NCBI GenBank assembly: GCA_029204225.1
Contig: CM055095.1
Span: forward strand, 70,287,574-70,351,573
DNA length: 64,000 nucleotides
Origin: Diphasiastrum complanatum
Taxonomy: Eukaryota; Streptophyta; Lycopodiopsida; Lycopodiales; Lycopodiaceae
Direction: 5' to 3'
The notes under the pieces were generated by a model. That model worked only from the letters and a program-made list of their open reading frames with translations. It searched no databases and was not told the origin of the DNA. The translations under genes were made by a program, and so were the position numbers. Every line of letters begins with the position of its first letter. Within the stretch, counting starts at the first letter, position 1. Below are positions 51,487-61,534 of this stretch, one piece after another.

Positions 51487-52080
51487 TGTTAGATTTTAGC
51501 AATTTTCACATGGTTTAGGCAATTGTTTGGTATCTATGTGGATCCACACGTGTGAGGACCTGTCCACATGTGTGAAATAACACTTGTAATATTCAGATCC
51601 ATTTTACTTAGATTTTATTTGAGTCAAATATGGAATCTCCTAAATTGTAGGAGTTATCTCCTAGATTGTAGGAATCTGGAAGGTCAACACAGACCACCAA
51701 TGGATGATGTGGATCGATTTTATCCAAAGTGGATATGGATGAGTACAATGAGTTGTCCCACACATGCTAGAGTAGCCTAGAGAGAGATTATCATGATTGT
51801 GTACTTGATCCATGATGGATCCATTGTGAGGATAATTTTGAGAAACATTGGTTTGTGAGCAATCATTGTGTTTTCACTCTCTTAAACCAATTCTTTGTGA
51901 ATGTATTTCTTAAGTAAACTAATTTTCTGTTAGCAGGCTATACAGTGATAGTACTTCACACGTGTGAAGCCATTTGATCATCATTTTTTATTGTTCTTGC
52001 TTGGATCACTAGAAATTATCAAGTAGAAGTTAGAATTGAAAGCTAGTCTTAATATAGATCAAGATCCCAAGCTACCAATC
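51487..52080 (+). repeat. Copia 3' LTR (right end approximate)
   Basis: Begins TGTTAGATTTTAGC directly after the polypurine tract. It contains three close copies of the palindrome cacacgtgtg/cacatgtgtg, one of them a perfect 16-bp palindrome (51954-51969, core CACGTG). No second LTR copy was found upstream of 40345 to fix the right boundary, so 52080 is an estimate. Confidence 0.65.
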
Positions 52081-53540
52081 ACTCTTATTGATCATTTGTG
52101 GATCAAAATGAGTCCTAAACTTTGAAATTTGACATGGACAAGTAGTGCATTATAGGGAAAAGACTAAAATTGATGATTTCCATTTAGCGTCCACATCAAT
52201 AATGGGTAATGCCCCCGATCGTCGCATCGAAGCGAAAGACCGAACCTAGTCTTGCTAGAGCCAAAAATGCCAAATCCAAGAAGAATAAGCCCAAAAAAGA
52301 ACCCTGATTTGGTCACTGTAAAGCACAAAGGGAGAAGAAGTCAACAAGACACTTACCATGTCACCCTTCCACCTAGGTTTTACACGGAGCTATAAGACCC
52401 CAAAATTGCAGTAGGAGGGCACACTTTTTCTAGGTGGTACTGTCAAAAATCCTACTCCAGCCCAACGTGCATCCAATCAGAGGTTACAAGCACTCTTCTA
52501 AGGTTCATTCGAGAGGCATAGGGCTTCCATCAGGTCCAGCAAGCAATCATAAGTTCATATCATGCTAAAATTGAATTTATAGAGTCCTTCAAGAAGAAAA
52601 CTTCACGAAAGACTTAGGAATCATCATTGCACTTCTAAAAACATGCATGCAAAATATTAGCCATGGATTTTATGAATATCATCAAAAACATTGAAAAAAC
52701 CACCAAGAAGCCATGTTTTATTTTACCATTTTTCAAACATTTGCAATTTTTTTGTGGATCAAACCCACATGCAAGTGAAATCAAGCCAAATATACTATAA
52801 TTCAAGCACATGCAAGGACTAAATGTTTTGAGTTTAGTCAATCATGGTTCATATAACCCATTTCTACCCCAAAATTGCTAGATTTCACCAAAAATCATTA
52901 TCTTTGACCATAACCATGGCATGCAATCATTAGAATCAATCATGATGAATGAAAAACATCAAGTACAATTCTGAAAAGCATTCAAGATTAGTAGCTTTGA
53001 CAAATTTCAAGCCAAAACATTGAATACTAACTCAAAAATCAAAATCGTCAAAAATCCATAACTTTCCATCTTTTCCTATGAAAAATTTCGATAATAATGA
53101 TCATTAGGCTGAAAGCAAACCAAAATTAGAGAATTCACTTACTTGGAGGTCAATTCCACCACCAGGAGGTAAAAAGCAAAGAAGAAATACCAAAAAGTTG
53201 GGAAAAAGCAAAAAGCAACTCCACCTGATCGATGCAAAGCCTTGCTCTAATACCACTATAAGGATCACCAAGTGAAGATTTACCTAGACCCTATTGCTTG
53301 CAACCAAAAGGAAACATGTGGAGCCAAGCCACCCAACCTATAGGAAACGGATAGTCAAACCCTAACCGCTTCACCCCCAAGCCATGGTGATTGAATGCAA
53401 GAGAGGAGAGGATCCTGGCTCTTGGAAACATGAAAACTGAATGAGGAGTAGGGCGAGTTCCAATAGGTTATATAATATGGTGGCTAGGGTCAAGTCTACA
53501 GCTTGTGCCAGAACATATGTACATCCATTCCTTGCTCGTT
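52081..53540. other. Non-coding stretch
   Basis: No gene could be supported. 'gctctaatacca' at 53244-53255 is one base away from an initiator-Met PBS on the minus strand, but no LTR edge follows it. Confidence 0.45.
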
Positions 53541-55239
53541 TTCCTCTTGGAACCGGTCAACGATGTGGCAGAAAGTAGGTCTGGCTGAGGGAGTTCAAGA
53601 GACTTTAGAGGTCAATCGAGTTTAGAGGCCGATCTGTGAGGAATGTCACGATGTCACTCGGCCATCATGTTAGATTCACCGTTACAGCCATGCAGACCTT
53701 GCAAGGTGCTGCATAAGACTATTTGTCCCAGTTTTTTGAGGATTCCATTCTCCTGCTCGTGCATGGTATGCATGTTACCATCATGACCAAGGATTTTGTA
53801 ATTTTCAAAAGACTTCAGGAGCATTATTCCAATCTCCATCTGGATAACACCAGCACCTCCAGAGATCTGCCTCTAGATAGAAAAGACCTCCCAACCACCT
53901 CTGGCAAGAAGAGGAAGCAGCCTCGTCCTACAAAATTTGGATCTTGCAGGCCAACTGCTTTTCTTTCTCCAAAAGTCATCCCTGCAAAGCGGCCTCGCAT
54001 CATCCTAACCACTAGTTCAATGTCTTTGGACTCTGAATCATACTCAAGATCAGCTTCTCCTCCTCCTGTTACTCATCAACCTCCTCAGAAGGTTTCTTCC
54101 CCAAAGGTCAAGCTACCCCAAGAGGAGCTTGATAAGATAACAAAGAAATTTATGACGAATATGAGTCCTACTTAACCAATAAGATTGATATGCTTGGCAA
54201 TTATTTGACTTTTTTATTATTCAGTTGTTGAAGCCACAGACAGAATTATTTGTAGCACAATATCAATCTCGATTCCAAAGGAGACATTTTTGCTGTTAGT
54301 CCTTTCTTCATCGTTGTAGTGAAGGCAAAAGAGGCCAATTTTGATACGGCTTTGCATTTTATGGAGTGCAGTCCAGTGGCCAAAATTTATTTGATTCATT
54401 ATGAAAATAAGTAAGTCTTTCTAATTAAGTTTTGATGGCTTTTATTTTGATGTGTATATTCCTTTCAGCATTGATTCTAACTTTATTTTAAAGGTTATGG
54501 CCGACATTGGAGCCTGAACATTCTTTCAATCAAAATAAATAAAGGAGAAGTATCAAATTTTCTATGTGTAAAAATAAATAGCATTGAGAATACTCATAGA
54601 GAATTTGATTCTCTGCTTCATACATCCATTCGGAAAATACTGACAACGACATCTATTGGCGAAATAAAAATAAAATCTCCCAAGGTATATAATCTTGCTG
54701 ATATGGATCTTTTTTGGTTTTAATTTTTTTATCTTTGAATGAATAAATTATTTATTATAATTTTAATGGTTTTCATTCAACATCTGCAGTTTGTACAACA
54801 GAACAATTCTTTTAGTTGTGCTTGGTTCGTGTTTTATAATAGAAAGTTGTGTTTTGAGTGGTACAACTAACAAGTGGATATTGCTATTGACAAGGTCATA
54901 TTTTGTTCATTTGTTGTTTTTTTTCATCCTAATTTCTATTTCTTTAGTATCGTTATTAGTAAATTGCTCATCCATCTTGTTGGTAATGATAGTTCACTCG
55001 TGACCCATACAATCTTGACGAAGTGTATAGATTGCGGCAAGAGTTGATACAGATTTTGGTTTCAAATAGTAAAATTTTTGTTCGAGAAATTGAGGGCACC
55101 AAAGGTGTGAAAAAGAAATATGTTGTTGCCTTAACAACTTGCTCAGGATGCAAACGTTATAATATACGATCAACATGACATAGAAATGATTCCTAATAAA
55201 GAGGAAGGAGAAATAACAGGACAAGAAATTGTAGTATAG
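53541..55239 (+). pseudogene. Histone-H3-like fusion gene, copy 1
   Basis: From about 53567 the frame reads GRK, TAG, VWLRE, ...TAG, RS, then RSVRNVT, AMQTLQGAA, YLSQFFEDS and HVTIMTKDFVIFKRL: helix 1, helix 2 and the loop-2 region of a histone H3 fold. An unrelated tail follows (DNTSTSRDLPLDRKDLPTTS, KRPRIILTTSS, SPKVKLPQEELDKI) to about 54160. A second region then appears in separate frames with splice-like borders: SPFFIVVVKAKEANFDTALH, a KINKGEVSNFLCVK block, FVQQNNSFSCAWFVFYN after a ctgcag acceptor at 54790, and YNLDEVYRLRQELIQ with NVIIYDQHDIEMIP, ending in EEGEI and a stop at 55239. Stops at 53576, 53606 and 53710 plus frameshifts make it a pseudogene. The histone-fold helix 1 part is shortened by a deletion. 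Copy 2 matches throughout. Confidence 0.7.
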
Positions 55240-56555
55240 ATTTTACTCCTGATGATGTTCTGAAATCCAAAATTTTGGCCTTCCAATACGATCGCTTTTT
55301 CGAAATGTTTTTTTTTTTATGATGGATGCATCAAGTGTTTTTTGAATATTTTCATCGCACCCATAATCCATTGTCATCTTCCTCATTAAAGAGAAACATA
55401 GAGTCGATTGAGGAGCACGACGTCTTTGATCTCGCCAGTCGTTATGTGTAGAAAGCTATGAGTTAATTCTACTTAATCTTGTAAACCATGATTTGACAAT
55501 GCATTTACATTAAAGCTACATCGATTTTCTCATTTTAAGCTTCTGTCATATTCATTTTCAATCTATAACATTGATATATTTAAAAAGTTTTCATCTTATT
55601 TGTGTTTAAGAAAAGCTACATTACGTAGACTGATATAAAGCTTTCTATTTGTATCTTTTTCATAAAAAAATAAAATGAGAAAAACAGGGCATCTTTTTCA
55701 AAGGCCCTCGTTGGGCTCTATTTTTTTCTAATGTAAAAGTGGTTTTGAACTTTTTGCCAACAACAGTTTGCGAGCTCCCCCTATAGTTAGTACAAAGATG
55801 AATAATTTAAATTTTACAACACTGGATCTACTTTTCTTGCGGATGGCAGACCTAGAATACCTTGTCACTATTACAAAAGAAGACGTGCTACTAGAAAATC
55901 AAAATCCATAGGAATCTTATTTGAATGAGAAATGTCTCAGAAACTTGGATTTGAAATCCACAACAGTGAATCTGACTGAAGAGCAACAGAATGAGGATTG
56001 TGATGGAATCTTGGCTTTAAACTCAACAATAGCGAACCTATCGGAAGAGCACTCACAATGGTGATAAAACAAATCTTTCAAATCTACAGACAACCATTAG
56101 ACAACAACAAAACATACCTACTCTGTTGTATGAGCACAAAAGAGCTGGCTAATCATTCTTTGGGATATGAAAGAGATAGGTGGATTCATATTGAACAGGA
56201 CCTACGAACAATGGATAAACTTACCACAAGCTATGACACAAGAAGGACCTCTTGCCAAAATGATACAAGGAGAAGGTTTAATAGCTATTTCAAGAGAACA
56301 AACTTCACAAATTGGACCGTAGTCATGCAGGGAAATTTCAGCTTCCTCGACCCCTAGAGATTATAAGCCTTGACAATACTGGGAAATCTTAAAAGAGAAT
56401 TCAGTTCTCAGCTCTTTAGTGAGTCCTCTCACATAAATGGGATAGAATCAACTTAGCAAAGTTTTAACTCACAGCTCTCTTGAAGCTTTGGCAAGAACTA
56501 AGGGAAGGACAGAGCACATGGGACATTAAAGAAACTTAGAGCCCAAAAAGGGCCT
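55240..56555. other. Spacer between H3-like copies, weakly coding-like
   Basis: The frame at 55800-56060 (MADLEYLVTITKEDVLLENQ, later STTVNLTEEQQNEDCDGIL) looks protein-like, with stops, and may belong to the gene at 56556. The C-terminal-looking SIEEHDVFDLASRYV at about 55410-55450 could be a further exon of copy 1. The rest shows nothing. Confidence 0.35.
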
Positions 56556-57060
56556 TTGAAAAAGATGCTTTTTTATTTTTTTTTCCTTGGTAAATGGGTG
56601 CCACTCAATCAAGACTTGGAAGCCAGTGGACATTCAAAACGAAAAAATATTTACATTATATACAATGATGTCATTTTTATGTGTGTTGAGGTGGAAGAAG
56701 ATTGGAGTCTAAATTACATCAGGCGGAAACTATTGCTTCTACAAGATGATGTACTTTCAGACTTCAGATTCATTTTCAATGGTAAACTCGTAATTGTAAA
56801 CACTTGATCTTTTATGAATAGTTTCAACCAAAACTTTCTAATACAAATTCTGTACTAATGGTAACTCACTTTGTATTAGTTCTATGCAGGTACGTAAAAG
56901 ACGTGATGCAGAGATATTGGCGAAACAATTCAACTTATGGAAGAACATTGAGATTCACTGTCAGCAAATACATGCCAATCATCATGTCTTTTTATCAATA
57001 TAGAAAATTGTATTCCAGTATTACACTATGGACACAACCTGATTGTAAGAATCTCTATTG
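56556..57060 (+). pseudogene. Two-exon gene fragment, possibly ubiquitin-like fold
   Basis: Exon 1 reads VIFMCVEVEEDWSLNYIRRK and LLLLQDDVLSDFRFIFNG, reaching a donor (g|gtaaac, about 56782). An acceptor (atgcag, 56889) opens VRKRRDAEILAKQFNLWKN. The pattern 'VEVE-D-S---I+-KL....D--FIFNGK' is reminiscent of the ubiquitin beta-grasp, but this is only a resemblance and could be chance. It lies on the + strand between the two H3-like copies. Confidence 0.35.
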
Positions 57061-57168
57061 ATATCAATAAAAAAAAACCATAAACGGGTTGTTTACATGT
57101 AAAATGATTGTATCTTTTTTTTTTTATGTATCTTTATTTACAAATAGATCTCTATTCAGTCAATTTTT

Positions 57169-59130
57169 CTATATTTCTTTATCAGTATTAGGAACTAAGG
57201 GAACAGCTCCTTTTATAATCTCGCCTTCCTCTATTTCGAGAAGGGACTCAATGTCTTTTAAGGCAAGAAGACTCTCTGCTATAATATCGTCTTCCTCCCG
57301 TATTAGGAAGGACTTCTATTCCTTTTTTATCATATATAATAAGATCTGCATCCTGAGCAACCTAAAAAGCTATTAAGGCATGAGCAGCTTGCTTTTGAGT
57401 GCCCTCGATCTTAGGTGCAATGCTTACACCATTCTGGGCATAGATTCTGATCTACTCTTGCCGAAATCTATATATGTTGTCAGGAGCATATGGCTCAAGA
57501 GTGAACTGTCATCACAAAACACGAGAATCAGCAAATTACAAACAATGATGGTAAAGAAATATGAATAGAATAATACCTTTTCAATATCTACATCCACTTG
57601 TAAATTTTACCACTCAAAAAATAGCTTCGTATTGTACAGGACGAACCATGTACAACTAAAAGCGTTCTTTTGTTGTACACACTACATATATAGAACGCGA
57701 ATTAGTAATATTATGATAGAAAATTTATTTATGCTATGATGATAGATTTGAACTAAAAATGGAATACATGCATATCAGAGATAAATTGAATATACCTTGA
57801 GAGATCTAATGGTTATCTCTCCAATTAAGGTTGTCGTAGTCGATATTTCCCGAACAGCATCATGAAGTAGAGAATCAAATTCTCTATGTGTATTTGCAGC
57901 TGAGTTTAATTTTACACATAGAAAATTTGATACTCCCTCCTTATTTATCTTTACAGAAAGAATGTTCAAGCTCCAATGCCGACTGCAATAACCAAAATAT
58001 GAATATCGATAAATCCATACTTATTTTCATATGGAATTAAATAAAATTTTGCCACAGGACTGTATTCGATAGAATATACAGCTTTCTCAAAATTGGCTTG
58101 TTTTGCCTTTATCGCTCCCATGAAAAATGGACTAACAACAAAACCTATACCATGGGAATCGGAACTAATACTATTCCGCAAAAAAAATCCTCCGACTTCT
58201 ACTATTACTTTTAAAATTTCTGAAGTTTTATCTTTCAGTTCGGCACAAAATTGGGACCTAATCTAAAGCTTTTACATGAATCTGGAAGAAAAAAAATCAA
58301 AAAAATTGCCAAGAAGATCAATTTTATTAGCTAGATAAGCCTCGTACTGGTTATAATGGTCAGAATTAAAATAAACTTGGGCAGGATCGTATGGAATTCT
58401 TACAAAAGATTATGTACAAGAGCAAAAAAAGAAGAAGATACAATATTTATAGATTTCTCTATTATTTTGTCGAGCTCCTCTTGGGTAATCAACACTTTTG
58501 GTGAAGAAACCTGCTGAGGAGCTGGACGAATAACAAGAGGAGAAAGGGGTAAAGATTCTCGATCTGAATCAGATTCTCCAACATCTGACTCGGAGCTCAG
58601 AACGATTCGGGGTCTCTTGGCCGAGATAACTCTAGGAGGAAGGGAAGCAGCTGGCTTTCGAGATCCAGCCTTCTTGGAGACAGACTCCTCTTCCTCTTAG
58701 AGGTAGTCGACAAGTTGGTTCTATCCAGAGGCAGGTCTCTGGAGGTGCTGGCATTATCAACATGCAGACCAGCAAGTCTTTTGAGAATGACGAAATCTTT
58801 TGGCATGATGGTGACACGCTTACCATGCACTGTCAAAAGACAGGTATCCTCAAAAATCTGGGACAGAAAATCTTTTGCAGCACCTTGTAAGGCCTGCATG
58901 GCTGTCACGACAAAACAAACATCTAGCCCAAGTGATAGAGTGACATTCCTTACAGATCGGCTGAAAGGAGCTCTAGGGATCAACAGTTCAGTTGATCTCT
59001 AACGTTTTCTAATCTCCCTCAGCCAGACCTACTTCCTGCCATGTCTACGACCAATACCAGGGGGAACGTGGGAATGGGATGGCTGTACAATGGTTATGGC
59101 ATGGGTAGTGGATTTGATCTTGGCCATCAT
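57169..59130 (-). pseudogene. Histone-H3-like fusion gene, copy 2
   Basis: ATG at 59130 (or 59127) starts MAKIKSTTHA, a short H3-like tail, then GRRHGRK, TAG (59031-59029), VWLREIRKR, TAG (59001-58999), RSTELLIPRAPFSRSVRNVT, then AMQALQGAAKDFLSQIFEDT and HGKRVTIMPKDFVILKRL. By eye about half the positions match canonical H3 from LREIRK to VTIMPKD, and LLIPRAPF is closer to centromeric H3. A tail with KRKRSL, KRPRIVLSSESD and SPKVLITQEELDKI runs to about 58440 after a frameshift near 58690. The second region follows: NSISSDSHGIGFVVSPFFMG, then KINKEGVSNFLCVKLNS, FSCTWFVLYNTKLFFEW, RFRQE and AQDADLIIYDKKGIEVLPN, ending EIEEGEI... and a stop at 57169. Exon borders show gtaaga, ttgcag and gacag signals. 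No family recognised for the second region. Confidence 0.75.
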
Positions 59131-59690
59131 CTGAGAAGAAAAAAATTAACAAAAAAAAGTTTGAATAAAAGCACACAGAATGAAAACAAAAAAAATTCGA
59201 TAAGGGGGTGCTTGAGATCGATACCAGAACTTAATATCGGTTTCGAACGCAAGATGTACATAGAATATTTTAAGAAATGAGATGCACACTCAAAAGCGAT
59301 ATTGGACTAACAACGATATCGATCTCGAGAGCACTATGAGAAGGCGGACGATTAAACGGTGAGAGGGCACGCTTGAGAGCGATATTGGGAGCAAAAACAA
59401 AAAAATCTATGAAAAAAATGAAAATTTTGAGGACTTATATATACGAAATTTTTGCACGTATGAAAAGACGGTCGAAGAACAAAAGAAAAACAAGCAGAAG
59501 ATGAAAGAGAGTTACTAGATCCAGAGGGAGGTCAAGATCGAATACCTGACAGACTCAAATCGCCAGCTCAAATTTCAGCAAAAAAGCTCGAATCAGAATT
59601 GAACTCAAAACCTGCAGAATCAAACTTGAAACCACCCGTGAGAAGATCAGACAAACAATGAAAACCAACAGAAATGTATGGTCAGGATGT
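59131..59690. other. Non-coding stretch
   Basis: 'gagatcgatac/gagcgatattgg' phrases recur between 59210 and 59390. This is just upstream of the ATG of H3-like copy 2, so its promoter would lie here, but no clear TATA box was identified. Confidence 0.4.
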
Positions 59691-59699
59691 TTTTAATGC

Positions 59700-60310
59700 A
59701 GCCATCAAATTTTGTGGATTCTTTGACGAACCTCAAACATTCGAGGAAGCTGTAGATGGACCAAATAAAGATCGCTGGATTTAGGCAATGGAGGACGAAA
59801 TGTCATCCATGTACAAGAACAATGTATGGACACTCGCACCTATACCTGATGACAAAAAACCAGTCAAGTGCAAGTGGATCTACAAGATTAAAACAGGTCC
59901 TAATGGAGAAAACATCAGATACACAGTAAGTTTAGTTGCTAAAGGATTTTCACAGAAGTATGGGATCGACTATACTGATACTTTCTCATCGGTAGTCAAA
60001 CATACATCAATTTGCTTGTTATTCGCGTATGCAGTGGCTCATGATTTGAAAATCCATATTGTATATAAGAAAACTGCTTACCTGCACGCAGAATTGGAAG
60101 AAGACTTATTCATGGACCAACCACTTGGTTTTGTAACCCAAGAATATCCAGAATACGGGTGTCACATGAATAAAAGCATTTATGGTCTCAAACAGGCAAC
60201 AAGACAATGGTATAGAAAAAAGCACAAAGCACTATGTTCCATAGGCTTCAAACCTCTATTTGTTGAATCAAATATCTATATCAAACATGTCCAAAATGAA
60301 ATAATCATTT
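59700..60310 (+). pseudogene. Ty1/copia reverse transcriptase, N-terminal half
   Basis: The frame reads EPQTFEEAVDGPNKDRWI, stop, AMEDEMSSMYKNNVWTL, KPVKCKWIYKIKTGPNGE, LVAKGFSQKYGIDYTDTFSSVV, KSIYGLKQATRQWYRK. These are the standard copia RT blocks in order, with little decay from 59788 on. It stops at about 60310, just before the YVDD catalytic block, where an LTR-like sequence begins. Confidence 0.9.
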
Positions 60311-60322
60311 TCAATCCTCAGA

Positions 60323-61018
60323 TGTCGCAAAATTGTTGCGAACAATTCGAGAAATATTTTGGACTGTTCTTCAAGTTCACCTGTCGCGAAACTATTTCGA
60401 ACAGTTCACGAAATATTCTAGCTTCCTTCCTTCAAGCTCAAAAATTGTCATTTGTCGCGAACAATTCGCAAATGTCAAAAATGTTGCGAAGAGCTAAGTG
60501 TCGTGAACAATTCGCAAAACACGAAGCTGAAACGAAGAGACAGATTGTCGCGAAATATTTGCGAACAGAATTTATTCGAGCCTGGAAACAGAGCATATAT
60601 TTGAATATCAATCGTCGTAAACATTTAGATTGAATCTATTGTTATAGTATTAAAAGGCCAAAAGACCTGTCCTGTAGCAATATAAATACATATGCACTAC
60701 TCGTTGAAACTAACTCAATCAGAGACACAACAACAAGATAACACAACAAGAGATGTATATTGATAAATAAGATTCAGAGTTATAAAAATCTGATCAATAG
60801 TTTCTTATTGTCTTAATGATCTTGAGTTGTCTCATACTACCACATATAGTATCTTACTTTCGCATATAATCTCCGCACGCGTATTCAGTCAGAATAAATA
60901 CTGTTCTATTAGTACATAGATCAGATAACATCGCGATTGAAGATATTGATATTAGTTTGATTTATTCGAACTTGCATCGTGTTCTCTGTGGAAGAATAAT
61001 TGCTTATTTTCCTTCACA
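60323..61018 (+). repeat. Copia-type LTR with TATA box
   Basis: Runs from TGTCGC to ...TTCACA with a TATAAATA box at 60681-60688, as expected for U3-R-U5 in + orientation. The first 250 bp hold five or six copies of a (t)cgcgaa/ttcgcaa motif in both orientations (near 60337, 60385, 60458, 60485, 60503, 60549). The flanking bases do not form a clean target duplication, so the ends are provisional. Confidence 0.6.
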
Positions 61019-61021
61019 ATC

Positions 61022-61522
61022 TTGTATTATTATATGCATCATAACAAAATGGTCAAGGACATGAACATAAACGTTGTTACTACGGCTAAGCAATCTGTTT
61101 GTGAAAGTTGCTTACTGGGGAAACAACCTAGAACTAGAATTCCAAGAGGACAAGCCAAAAGGGCGAAGTCCATATTGTCACTGATACACAATGACTTATG
61201 TGGTCCTATGAGCGTACCTTCCTTGGGTCAAGCTCTATATTTTATTACATTCATTGATGACTACTCCCGATTTACTAGAGTCATGTTCATAAAGAACAAG
61301 TCAGTAGCATTCAATCGCTTCAAAGAATTCAAGGAATATGCTGAGAATCAGACTGGTCAGAGAGTCAAGGCCCTACATTCTGATTTAAAAGGAGAGTACT
61401 TATCAAATGAAATGAAGGACCCAATCTTCATGTGGCATGCACCATCAGTTTACTACGAGCTACACTCCACAACAAAACAGAGTAGTTGAACAAAAGAACC
61501 GCACACTATTGGAAGTTGCATG
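61022..61522 (+). pseudogene. Ty1/copia integrase fragment
   Basis: Reads YYYMHHNKMVKDMN, CESCLLGKQPRTRIP (end of pre-integrase zinc motif), LSLIHNDLCGPMSVPSLG with the first Asp, FITFIDDYSRFTRVMF, ALHSDLKGEYLSNEM with the second Asp, then after a one-base shift TPQQNRVVEQKNRTLLEV with the Glu. The catalytic triad is present, but the frame is broken near 61470 and the protein is cut at both ends. A different copia subgroup from the element at 40.3 kb. Confidence 0.88.
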
Positions 61523-61534
61523 ATCCATATAATG

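Noticed and set aside
53244..53255. Initiator-Met primer binding site
   Set aside because: One mismatch and no TG/CA LTR edge beside it; probably chance.
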